Below, in pieces: positions 24,789 to 32,587 of a stretch of DNA of 64,000 bases (positions within the stretch are counted from its first letter, which is position 1; each line of letters starts with the position of its first letter). The translations under genes were made by a program, and so were the position numbers. The stretch spans positions 186,001 through 250,000 of the forward strand of contig NZ_JAMXLR010000072.1 of NCBI RefSeq assembly GCF_024054565.1, given 5' to 3'. The notes below the pieces were generated by a model. The model searched no databases. It was not told where the DNA came from and was given only the letters and a program-made list of their open reading frames with translations. Source of the stretch: Aeoliella straminimaris (GTDB lineage: Bacteria > Planctomycetota > Planctomycetia > Pirellulales > Lacipirellulaceae).

Positions 24789-25310
24789 TCAATTGGCGTT
24801 GGCTGCGAGCTTGTCGATTCGCAGATGGGTGATCTTCCGCTGCTCGGCCGCAGCAATGTCTATCTCGGTATCCGGTTCGTTTTGAAGGCGGCCTTCGAGG
24901 ATTTGTAGCATCTCGTCTGCGCTCTTGCCAGTTGCACAGACGACAAACGTGTAACCGAATTTCTCGAAGTACGCATCGTTGCCCAACTTCAGTTGCCGCA
25001 ACACGTCGTCCTCCGCCATGGCCACGCTTGACTGTTCGCCGGACGACCACTGCTTGTTACCCGCAAACTTCATCTTCAGCGACTCCAGGTCGCCAATCCG
25101 CGGGTGGCTGCCGATCGCTTCGAGCCAATCGTCATGCGACATCTGGTCGAATACCTGGTCGGCCACGGTGTGGAACTCTTCCATGTTGGCGTAAGGCCGC
25201 CGGGTTGCTAGCTGCTCGCTCCACCATCGCGCCCCGCAGCAGGCCAGGAGTTTATTGCGGGCGGCGTCATGAGAGAGTCGGTTGAATTCTGGGATGAACG
25301 GTTGACTCAC
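24789..25310 (-). CDS. uraD: OHCU decarboxylase
   Basis: The 173-residue protein has the OHCU decarboxylase motif SHPRIGD and a C-terminal segment (EFGYTFVV-like, here KFGYTFVVCATGKS) conserved in the family. It decarboxylates OHCU to S-allantoin. The GTG start overlaps the allB stop by 4 nt (GTGA), so translation is coupled. Together with uraH it makes the ring-opening steps fast and stereospecific. Confidence 0.96.
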   Translation of the reverse strand: MSQPFIPEFNRLSHDAARNKLLACCGARWWSEQLATRRPYANMEEFHTVADQVFDQMSHDDWLEAIGSHPRIGDLESLKMKFAGNKQWSSGEQSSVAMAEDDVLRQLKLGNDAYFEKFGYTFVVCATGKSADEMLQILEGRLQNEPDTEIDIAAAEQRKITHLRIDKLAANAN

Positions 25311-26614
25311 AGAGGCTGCCCCCTGCCGATCGAAGAAGGCCTGCCGCGCAGGTAGGTTTGTTTGACCACGCCAGTGAGCGTTTTACCTTCATAGGGGGTG
25401 ATTGGGTGGCGGTGCAACAACTGGTCGCCGTGAACGGTGAATATCGCTTCGGTGTCGAAGGCCACCAGGTTTGCTTCGGCTCCAACCTCGATGCCGTTGG
25501 GCCGGCCGATGAATCGAGAGGGCGTGAGAGACAGCCACCGGGCGACATGTTCCAGGTCGATGCTGCGCTGTTTGGCCATGGTCCACACCACCGAGAGCAT
25601 GAGTTGCACCGAGCTAATGCCACCCCAGGCCAGGTCAAAGCGTCCCTCGTCGAGGCGTTTGTCGGCGGGAGGGCAGGGGGAGTGGTCCGAGGCGATGAAG
25701 TCGATGTCGCCTGCTTCTAGGGCCTGCCACAGTAGTTCGCGATTCGCCCCGTCCCGAATCGGTGGCGCGCACTTGAACTGGCAGGCGCCGTCGGTGATCG
25801 TTTCGCCCGCAAAGTACAGATAGTGGGGACAGGTTTCCACCGTAATCGGCAGCCCTTCTTCCTTCGCCCTGCGCAGCATCGGTAGACTGTCAGCGTCCGC
25901 CAGATGGACAATGTGAGTGCGGCATTCGGTCTCGCGGCACAGGCTGATCAGCATGGCGATGGCATCTTGCTCGAACCGCGGGGGACGCGTGGCGAGGTAG
26001 TCGGAGTAGCGACGCGGATCGTCCATCGCGGGTACCGGCGTCACCAGTTCAGCGTGAACGAGTAGCGGCGCTCCCCGCTCGGCGAGCACTGGCATCGCCG
26101 CACGCAGTTCTCGCTCGGTCGCCGCGGGGAATTCGTCGATGCCGCTAGGGCACAAAAAGGCTTTCATGCCAAGTGCGCCGGCATCTAGCAACGCGGCCAC
26201 GTTGGTTTCACTGCCGGGAACTAGTCCTCCATAGAATCCGACGTCCGAAGACAGCTTGCCTGAGGCTGCCAGTCGCTTGGCCGAGAGGGCCTCGACGGTG
26301 GTCGTCACCGGCGAACTATTCAGCGGCATGTCCACTGCCAGTGTTACTCCCCCCGCCGCGGCCGCCGCAGTGCCGGATTCCAGCCCTTCCCACTCGGTGC
26401 GTCCAGGTTCGTTGAAATGGACATGTACGTCCACTACACCGGGAAGCAGGGCATCGTCGCCATGATCGACGTCGGTATCCGTACAGTACGGTTCGATCGC
26501 GGCGATTCGGCCATCGCGGATGACGAGCGTTGCGGGCCGTATACCATCGGCGAACACAACCCGGCGGCTGCTAAGTGTGGTTGCGGTCGGCGAATTGTAA
26601 TTGTCGGCTGGCAT
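25307..26614 (-). CDS. allB: Allantoinase
   Basis: This 435-residue cyclic amidohydrolase shows the metal-binding HVHFNEPGR, the lysine that is carboxylated in the binuclear centre (GMKAF), His ligands in LVHAEL and HIVHLADA, and the catalytic Asp in IASDHSPC. The HVHFNEPGR form favours allantoinase over dihydroorotase, and the neighbours settle it. It hydrolyses allantoin to allantoate. It is the first gene of allB-uraD-uraH and is divergent from uricase over a 162-bp intergenic region that should hold both promoters. Confidence 0.95.
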   Translation of the reverse strand: MPADNYNSPTATTLSSRRVVFADGIRPATLVIRDGRIAAIEPYCTDTDVDHGDDALLPGVVDVHVHFNEPGRTEWEGLESGTAAAAAGGVTLAVDMPLNSSPVTTTVEALSAKRLAASGKLSSDVGFYGGLVPGSETNVAALLDAGALGMKAFLCPSGIDEFPAATERELRAAMPVLAERGAPLLVHAELVTPVPAMDDPRRYSDYLATRPPRFEQDAIAMLISLCRETECRTHIVHLADADSLPMLRRAKEEGLPITVETCPHYLYFAGETITDGACQFKCAPPIRDGANRELLWQALEAGDIDFIASDHSPCPPADKRLDEGRFDLAWGGISSVQLMLSVVWTMAKQRSIDLEHVARWLSLTPSRFIGRPNGIEVGAEANLVAFDTEAIFTVHGDQLLHRHPITPYEGKTLTGVVKQTYLRGRPSSIGRGQPL

Positions 26615-26776
26615 CGTTGGCGGAATTCACACTATCATGTGCCTGTCGGTGTGGGTGCCGCGGGCGCGCGTCGTCGGTGGCGGCGAGCTTAACGAGGATC
26701 GACGGCGAATCGACGAAATACTCACATTCAATACCACACCAGCTGGCAAATATACCAGGACCCCGACGAGGTTGAT

Positions 26777-27628
26777 ATGGCTGCAAAACTGGCGAAGCAC
26801 ACCTACGGCAAGCATCGAGTTCGCGTGAGCAAGGTGCGTCGACCTCGCAAAGCGGCACCAAAAAACGAGACGCACGAGTTTGTCGAGGTATCGGTAGACG
26901 TCGAGCTTGAAGGTGCGTTCGATGCGGCGTACCTAAAAGGAGATAATCGAGCCGTCGTGGCGACCGATACCTGCAAGAATACAATCTATGTGCTTGCTAA
27001 GGGCGACCCCATAGACTCTGTCGAGTCGTTTGGAGTGACCATCGCCCAGCACTTTCTTGATGAATATGACCACGTGACCGCCTGCCACGTGACGCTGGAG
27101 GAGCGAGTGTGGAAGCGGCTGCTCGATTCGCCTCATTCGTTTGTCGCCAGCGGTGCTATGACACCAACCGCCAAAGTGACTCAGTCGCGGGGTGAGGCGC
27201 CCCAGGTTTCCGCGGGGTTCGAGCACTTGTTGATTGCCAAGACCACTGAGACTGGCTTCGCCGATTTTCACCAAAGTCGCTATCGTACGCTTTCCGACAC
27301 CGACGACCGGATTCTGGCCACCGATGTGACGGCCGCGTGGGACTACGATGGTTCACAGGTCGACTACCTGGCAGCCCGGCAGGCTATCGTCGAGGCGTTG
27401 CTCGGAAAGTTCATCGATCACTACAGCCGCAGCGTGCAGGAGACTCTGTACCTGATGGGAGGGGCGGCGCTCGAAGCCTGTGACGCCGTGACGAACATCA
27501 CGCTCACGCTCCCCAACAAGCATCACATTCTGGCTGACCTCGCTCGGTTTGGCTTGGAGAACGAGAACGAAGTGTTCGTGGTGACCGATGAGCCCTTCGG
27601 TTACATCACGGCCACCGTGGCCCGTTAG
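26777..27628 (+). CDS. uaZ: Urate oxidase (uricase)
   Basis: This 283-residue, cofactor-free uricase contains tandem T-fold domains. Family motifs seen include the active-site VVATDTCKNT, SFVASG and TLPNKHH. It oxidises urate to 5-hydroxyisourate with O2, releasing hydrogen peroxide. A GAGG site precedes ATG 26777. The C-terminus ends ITATVAR and lacks the SKL peroxisomal tag of eukaryotic enzymes. It is the only plus-strand gene between two minus-strand blocks of the pathway, convergent with the ureidoglycolate amidohydrolase gene (13 nt apart). Confidence 0.96.
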   Translation: MAAKLAKHTYGKHRVRVSKVRRPRKAAPKNETHEFVEVSVDVELEGAFDAAYLKGDNRAVVATDTCKNTIYVLAKGDPIDSVESFGVTIAQHFLDEYDHVTACHVTLEERVWKRLLDSPHSFVASGAMTPTAKVTQSRGEAPQVSAGFEHLLIAKTTETGFADFHQSRYRTLSDTDDRILATDVTAAWDYDGSQVDYLAARQAIVEALLGKFIDHYSRSVQETLYLMGGAALEACDAVTNITLTLPNKHHILADLARFGLENENEVFVVTDEPFGYITATVAR

Positions 27629-27641
27629 CTAGCACGGTTGT

Positions 27642-28895
27642 CTAGCTGGCAAGTTGTGCCAGGGTGAGTGCGAGCGTTGCCACGCCTGCTTCCATGTGTT
27701 CGGGCGAGGCGTATTCATCAGGGCGATGCGACACTCCGCCTCGGCAGGGGATGAAAATCATTCCCGTCGGTGCGATGCGGGCCATCAACAGCGAGTCGTG
27801 ATAGGCCCGGCTGATCATGCGGCGGTGAGCTAGTTGGAGCCTTTCGGCCGCTCGCACGGCGGCCTCAACGATTCGCTCATCGCATACCGCAGGCGGATCG
27901 GCGTTGAGAACCTGGTGCGAGATCTCGACGCGGCGCTGGGAAGCAATCTGGGTACAAGCGGCAACGACCGATTCGAGCACCTCGTCACGGTTATCGCCAT
28001 CGATATCGCGGAGGTCGAGCGTGAAGCGAACACGACTGGGGATGGAATTTACAGCGCCGGGGTGGACGTGCAGTTCGCCGACGGTGGCAACCAGGTCGGG
28101 GCTGCGGCTATCGAGCGCTAGGCGTTCGATGGCGAGCACCATGCCGGCGGCCGCGGCCAGCGCGTCGCGACGCATGGGCATCAACACCGCACCCGCGTGG
28201 CCTCCCTCGCCGGTGACTTCGAAATGCACGGTGGAAGGTGCGGCGATGGCCGTGACCACACCAATCGACTCTGCGGCTTGTTCGAGTAAGGGACCTTGTT
28301 CGATATGCAGTTCTACAAACGCACTGTAGGCATTGGGTGCGAGCAACGCAGTCGAAAGCTCACCCGTGAATCCTGCTTGCGTGCGCGCCTGGTCGTACGT
28401 GCTGCCAGATTCGTCGCGCAAGCTGGCTAACTGCGCCACGGACAGGGCGCCGCTCATTAGTCGACTGCCCGTGCAGCCAACGCCAAAACGCGTCGGTTCT
28501 TCGGAGGTGAACATGACCACGTCGATGGATCGCCGAGGGCGAAAGCCACTTTGCTGAAGTGCGCGAATCGCTTCCAGCCCGCCCAATACGCCGACCGTTC
28601 CATCGTACATACCGGAATGAGGGATAGCATCGGTGTGGGAGCCCGTTCCCACTGCTGGCAAGTCTGGTTCGCTGCCTTCCCACCGGGCAAAGGTGTTGCC
28701 CACCGCGTCGGTCCGCACGGCGAGTCCGGCCGTTTCGTAGAGTCCCCGCAGGTACTCCCGGGCTTTCACGTCGGTTTCGGTGAACACCACGCGAGTCACC
28801 GCGGGAGATGGCTCGCTGCATTCAGAGAACGTGGCGAGCTGCTCCAACTCGCAAACCAGCCGCGTCGTTTCAACCTTCAGTTTGGGAAGATCCAT
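27642..28895 (-). CDS. Ureidoglycolate amidohydrolase, plant UAH-like (M20 family)
   Basis: This 417-residue M20-family dinuclear metalloamidase has metal ligands visible in GTGSHTDA, the SEEPTRFG segment and the C-terminal SHRPDEY. The strings SEEPTRFG-x-GCTGSRLMSG and SRAYHDSLLMARIAP-x-GMIFIP resemble those I know from plant ureidoglycolate amidohydrolase rather than allantoate amidohydrolase, which usually has FSEEEGVRF and AGHDA. It should release glyoxylate, two ammonia and CO2 from S-ureidoglycolate. The frame extends upstream into the allE gene, but ATG 28895 follows the allE stop by 13 nt and starts the family alignment. Confidence 0.85.
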   Translation of the reverse strand: MDLPKLKVETTRLVCELEQLATFSECSEPSPAVTRVVFTETDVKAREYLRGLYETAGLAVRTDAVGNTFARWEGSEPDLPAVGTGSHTDAIPHSGMYDGTVGVLGGLEAIRALQQSGFRPRRSIDVVMFTSEEPTRFGVGCTGSRLMSGALSVAQLASLRDESGSTYDQARTQAGFTGELSTALLAPNAYSAFVELHIEQGPLLEQAAESIGVVTAIAAPSTVHFEVTGEGGHAGAVLMPMRRDALAAAAGMVLAIERLALDSRSPDLVATVGELHVHPGAVNSIPSRVRFTLDLRDIDGDNRDEVLESVVAACTQIASQRRVEISHQVLNADPPAVCDERIVEAAVRAAERLQLAHRRMISRAYHDSLLMARIAPTGMIFIPCRGGVSHRPDEYASPEHMEAGVATLALTLAQLAS

Positions 28896-28908
28896 AGCTT
28901 TGGCCAAT

Positions 28909-29670
28909 CTAGGTGGCAGGCTGGTGAAGTAGCGGGCGATGGATGTCTTTGTAGTAAATGTACGACGCGTTCTCTTTGCCCATGGCGACAAACCACTGCG
29001 GGCAATAGGAAGCCATCCAGATCGAGTCGCCTTGCTGAACCGGGTACCAGCGGTCGCCGAGTCGATACACCCCCTGGCCCGATCGCATGTAGAGCCCGTG
29101 CTCCATGACATGTGTTTCGACAAAGGGTAGCGTTGTACCCGGCGTATATTCGAACACGTTGACGGCCATGTCGAAACCCGGCTCAACCGGCAGCAGCGTG
29201 GCCAGCATCGCTTCGGGATCGCCCAGGAAGGGAGCTTTGGGAGATGCTGCTAGCGAGCCTGTCATCCGTTGAGGGACCTTGTTGCCTGACAATGGCTCGT
29301 ACACTTTTTCGAAGACGAGCACCCGCGTCGACTCGGGGACTTCCAGCCTGTAGCGGTCGTTGGGGGGGAACCAGGCGAACGAATCGGCCGCCAGCGAGTC
29401 GCCATCGAGCGTGGCCGCACCTTCGAGCACGTAGACGAGCCGCTCGACGTTCACCTCGGCGTGATGCGTCTCGCAACTGCTGCTGCCATCGACCATGTAC
29501 TGCACGAATCGCGGGGCTGCGGCGCCGTGTCCCATCGTGGGCGAGATCAGCACCACTGCCTGAGCGTTGTCCCAGCATACCAGGGGCGAAACGACGTGAC
29601 CGTCGGGGGCGATCAACGCGTGGTTGAATTCGACTCGCGTCCGAGTTTCACCAAAGGGGGATTGCTGCAT
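28909..29670 (-). CDS. allE: (S)-ureidoglycine aminohydrolase
   Basis: This 253-residue bicupin shows two cupin repeats: an N-terminal one around HHAEVNVERLVYVLEG and a C-terminal metal-binding one around HVMEHGLYMRSGQGVYRLGDRW, with HMEH-like ligands (H, E, H). It converts S-ureidoglycine to S-ureidoglycolate and ammonia, using Mn. ATG 29670 is chosen because the upstream gene ends TAG at 29672-29674, 1 nt before it (TAGCATG), which indicates coupling. It is flanked by the two M20 amidases that make and use its substrates. Confidence 0.95.
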   Translation of the reverse strand: MQQSPFGETRTRVEFNHALIAPDGHVVSPLVCWDNAQAVVLISPTMGHGAAAPRFVQYMVDGSSSCETHHAEVNVERLVYVLEGAATLDGDSLAADSFAWFPPNDRYRLEVPESTRVLVFEKVYEPLSGNKVPQRMTGSLAASPKAPFLGDPEAMLATLLPVEPGFDMAVNVFEYTPGTTLPFVETHVMEHGLYMRSGQGVYRLGDRWYPVQQGDSIWMASYCPQWFVAMGKENASYIYYKDIHRPLLHQPAT

Positions 29671-29671
29671 G

Positions 29672-30922
29672 CTAAGCGCTCTCGTGCTGAGAAAAATCAC
29701 TGGCCAACCGCAGGACATATTGTCCGAGGACTTCGATTGCCGTGGCGACGTCGTTCAATTCTACCCTCTCGTCAGGGTGATGACTTACACCACCTGGATG
29801 GCGCAGAAACAACATTGCCATGGGAAAAACCTGGCCCATGATCGCCGCATCGTGTCCTGCGCCGCTTTCCAATAGCACCGGCCCACCATGACACTCCTTG
29901 ATCGTATCACTTAGCATCGTCATCAGCCGTGCGTCGGCATTCACCGAATGTTGAGCTGTTTCCTCAAGAACCTCGAACGTACAGTGTTCGGCCTCTGCGA
30001 GAGAATGCCCGGCGTCGACGAGCGTGTCGACCCCGTAGCGCCGCACGTCGTCCGCCAGATGCCTGACGTCTAGCGTAAGTTCCACAACGCCGGGGATTAC
30101 GTTCGAAGCGTTCGGGCACACTCGCAGCGAACCTACCGTTGCCTTCAGTCCATCAATCGACAGCGCCGTATCGCGCACTGTCTGGACAAAAGCTGATGCT
30201 GCCACCAGTGCGTCTCGGCGACCGGACATCGGTGCGGTGCCGGCGTGACCCGCTTCGCCACGGAAGGCCAGTTGCAGCCGACTCTGCCCAACGATGCCGG
30301 TTACCACACCCACGGGCTGCTCCAGCCGTTCGAGGACTGGTCCTTGTTCTAGATGGGGTTCGACGAATCCGATCACTTCGCTTGGCGTGTACCGGCACGA
30401 CTCGAGTTCGTCGGGCGAGAGTCCAAAGGAGGCCATCGCTTCGCGCATGCTGGTCTGTTTGTCGTCCTCGCGTAGCAGCCATTCGGGGTCGAATCGACCG
30501 GCCACCGCGGCGCTTCCGAGATAGGGCATCTTGAAACGCACCCCTTCTTCTTCGCTGAATCCCATGACATCGAAGTGAAACGGCAAATCGCACCCGGCCA
30601 GCCATTCGCTCACCGCTACGCCGATCAGTACCCCCAGTACGCCGTCGTAGCGACCGGCGCCAGGAACCGAATCGAGGTGCGAACCAACCAGCAGTACTTT
30701 CTCCCCCGTCTGACTTCGCAAGCGACCGATGCAATTGCCCGCGTTGTCGACGTGTGGTGACAAACCCGCCTGATGCATCCACTCCGATAAGCGGACGTGA
30801 ACAGCCCGCATCGGCTCGTCGAGGTATAGGCGTGTGATCCTTCCCGGTTCGCTGGAGCACTGTCCCAACTCATCGCAGCGCGACATGACTTGTTTGGCTA
30901 AGGTGGTAGCACGTGAAGTCAT
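29672..30922 (-). CDS. allC: Allantoate amidohydrolase (M20 family)
   Basis: The 416-residue M20-family enzyme has metal-binding GSHLDSVPGAGRYDG, the catalytic/metal segment GFSEEEGVRF, EPHLEQGP, the lid-domain GEAGHAGTAPM and the C-terminal SGAGHDAAIMG-...-GVSHHPDE. The FSEEEGVRF and AGHDA forms are those of allantoate amidohydrolase (AllC/AAH). It hydrolyses allantoate to S-ureidoglycine, CO2 and ammonia, feeding AllE. It is the first gene of allC-allE-UAH and is divergent from xdhA across a 172-bp intergenic region. Confidence 0.93.
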   Translation of the reverse strand: MTSRATTLAKQVMSRCDELGQCSSEPGRITRLYLDEPMRAVHVRLSEWMHQAGLSPHVDNAGNCIGRLRSQTGEKVLLVGSHLDSVPGAGRYDGVLGVLIGVAVSEWLAGCDLPFHFDVMGFSEEEGVRFKMPYLGSAAVAGRFDPEWLLREDDKQTSMREAMASFGLSPDELESCRYTPSEVIGFVEPHLEQGPVLERLEQPVGVVTGIVGQSRLQLAFRGEAGHAGTAPMSGRRDALVAASAFVQTVRDTALSIDGLKATVGSLRVCPNASNVIPGVVELTLDVRHLADDVRRYGVDTLVDAGHSLAEAEHCTFEVLEETAQHSVNADARLMTMLSDTIKECHGGPVLLESGAGHDAAIMGQVFPMAMLFLRHPGGVSHHPDERVELNDVATAIEVLGQYVLRLASDFSQHESA

Positions 30923-30991
30923 AGAGAAATGCAGGGGAGGAACGCCAGTAATGTTCGAGTTGACGACCGCGATGGTTCGTTCTAACGTGTA

Positions 30992-31010
30992 ATCTAGTAT
31001 CGACTTAGAT
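30992..31010. promoter_or_regulatory. Possible operator between allC and xdhA
   Basis: The inverted repeat ATCTA (30992-30996) / TAGAT (31006-31010) with a 9-nt spacer lies in an AT-rich patch of the divergent allC-xdhA intergenic region. Its position would suit a regulator controlling both purine operons. The arms are short and no regulator gene is nearby in this window, so support is weak. Confidence 0.25.
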
Positions 31011-31094
31011 CATAATTGGTGGTAAGCTGAGAGACAATCTGCTGCCGGCGGAAAGCGATTGTCGTCAGGTACCACAGGAGAAGCTGCCTCCGCC

Positions 31095-32585
31095 ATGCGC
31101 GACTCGATCGTACTTTACGTAAACGGCACAAGAAGAGAAGTCGGCGTGGACGCCGCGCTGCAGACGCTGTCCGACTATTTACGCCTGTGCTATCACCCGC
31201 CGGACGATGAGCGGTTGACCGGTACGAAGATCGCGTGCTCCGAAGGCGACTGCGGCGCCTGCACCGTGCTGATGGGGACGCCCAACGAGAGCGGAACTTC
31301 TATCGAGTATCAGTCGGTCGATTCCTGCATCGCGTTCGTGTTTCAGATGGACGGATGTCATGTGGTGACCGTCGAGGGGTTGCGAAACGCGGGCGGGCTG
31401 ACAGGTATTCAGCAGGCGATGGTCGACTGCCACGGCAGCCAATGTGGCTTCTGCACGCCTGGCTTCGTAATGGCAATGCACAGCATGGTCGAAGAGCACC
31501 ATCAGCAGGGCAGCCAGGCCAGCCACTTGGAGGAGGACGAGATTCGCCTCGGTCTATCGGGCAATCTCTGCCGCTGCACGGGGTATCTGCAGATCCTGCA
31601 GGCGGCGACTGCAGTCGACCTCAAAACGGCGGTTGCAATGGAGCAACTGTTCGAGTCGCAGGCGATGCTTGAAGAGCTCGTCAGGCTGTCTCGAAGTTCG
31701 GTCTGTATCAAACCAACCAAGGGCGACCCACGGGCCGTGGCCGTTCCGCGGAGTCTGCCCGATCTACTTCAGTTTCGCACCGACTATCCCAATGCCCGTC
31801 TGGTGGCGGGCGCGACCGATGTGGGAGTGCAGTACAACCATGGTCGCTACGAGCCACAGCAAGTCATCGCGACAAGCAAGGTACCGGAAATGCAGACGCT
31901 GGGAATCGAAGATGGTGAACTCGTCTGCGGTGGTGCGGCGACGTGGTCCGAGGTCGACAAGGTGATTGCCGACCGCCTTCCAGAACTGCATCAGGTGCTG
32001 TTGCGATTTGGCAGCCCCCAGGTCCGGCATCTCGGCACCATAGCAGGCAACCTGGCGAATGCTTCGCCCATCGCCGATTCCATTCCGTTTCTGTTCGTGG
32101 CCGAGTCCTCGCTCATCCTGGCCAGTCGTCGAGGCCGGCGCGAGGTGCCGATCTGCGATTTCTATCAAGGATATAAGCAGGTCGACTTGGCGGGGGATGA
32201 AGTGATTGAAAGTGTGCGGACACCGCTGCCCCCGGGCGAGGTGGCCATCAAGTTGTATAAAATCTCGAAACGCCGCGACATGGACATCAGCACGGTCACT
32301 GCCGCGTTCTGGCTGGAACTGGACGGCGAGCAAATTACCGAAGCACGCGTCGCCGTGGGTGGCGTGGGGCCGACGGTTGTTCGCCTGCCCCAGGCCGAAG
32401 ATTCGCTGGCTGGCAAGCCGCTTGCGCTTGCCACGCTTGCGCAGGCGGGAAGAATTGCGCGTGGGCTGGTGCAACCGATTTCCGACGTCCGTGGCAGCGC
32501 CGACTATCGCTCGCAGTTGATCGAAAACCTGTTTGCCAAGTGTTACTACGATCTCTCTTCCACTCTATCCGTCCCTGTTAGCTGA
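31095..32585 (+). CDS. xdhA: Xanthine dehydrogenase, iron-sulfur/FAD subunit
   Basis: The 496-residue subunit has an N-terminal plant-type [2Fe-2S] domain (CSEGDCGACTV plus a downstream Cys), a second all-helical [2Fe-2S] domain (CGFCTPGFVMAM ... CRCTGY), a linker, and an FAD-binding domain (LVAGATDVGVQ, with GSPQVRHLGTIAGNLANASP contacting FAD). It passes electrons from the molybdenum site to NAD. ATG 31095 (MRDSIVLYVNG) is preferred to TTG 31059 because the ferredoxin fold begins there. The molybdopterin subunit gene follows after 2 nt. Confidence 0.95.
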   Translation: MRDSIVLYVNGTRREVGVDAALQTLSDYLRLCYHPPDDERLTGTKIACSEGDCGACTVLMGTPNESGTSIEYQSVDSCIAFVFQMDGCHVVTVEGLRNAGGLTGIQQAMVDCHGSQCGFCTPGFVMAMHSMVEEHHQQGSQASHLEEDEIRLGLSGNLCRCTGYLQILQAATAVDLKTAVAMEQLFESQAMLEELVRLSRSSVCIKPTKGDPRAVAVPRSLPDLLQFRTDYPNARLVAGATDVGVQYNHGRYEPQQVIATSKVPEMQTLGIEDGELVCGGAATWSEVDKVIADRLPELHQVLLRFGSPQVRHLGTIAGNLANASPIADSIPFLFVAESSLILASRRGRREVPICDFYQGYKQVDLAGDEVIESVRTPLPPGEVAIKLYKISKRRDMDISTVTAAFWLELDGEQITEARVAVGGVGPTVVRLPQAEDSLAGKPLALATLAQAGRIARGLVQPISDVRGSADYRSQLIENLFAKCYYDLSSTLSVPVS

Positions 32586-32587
32586 CC

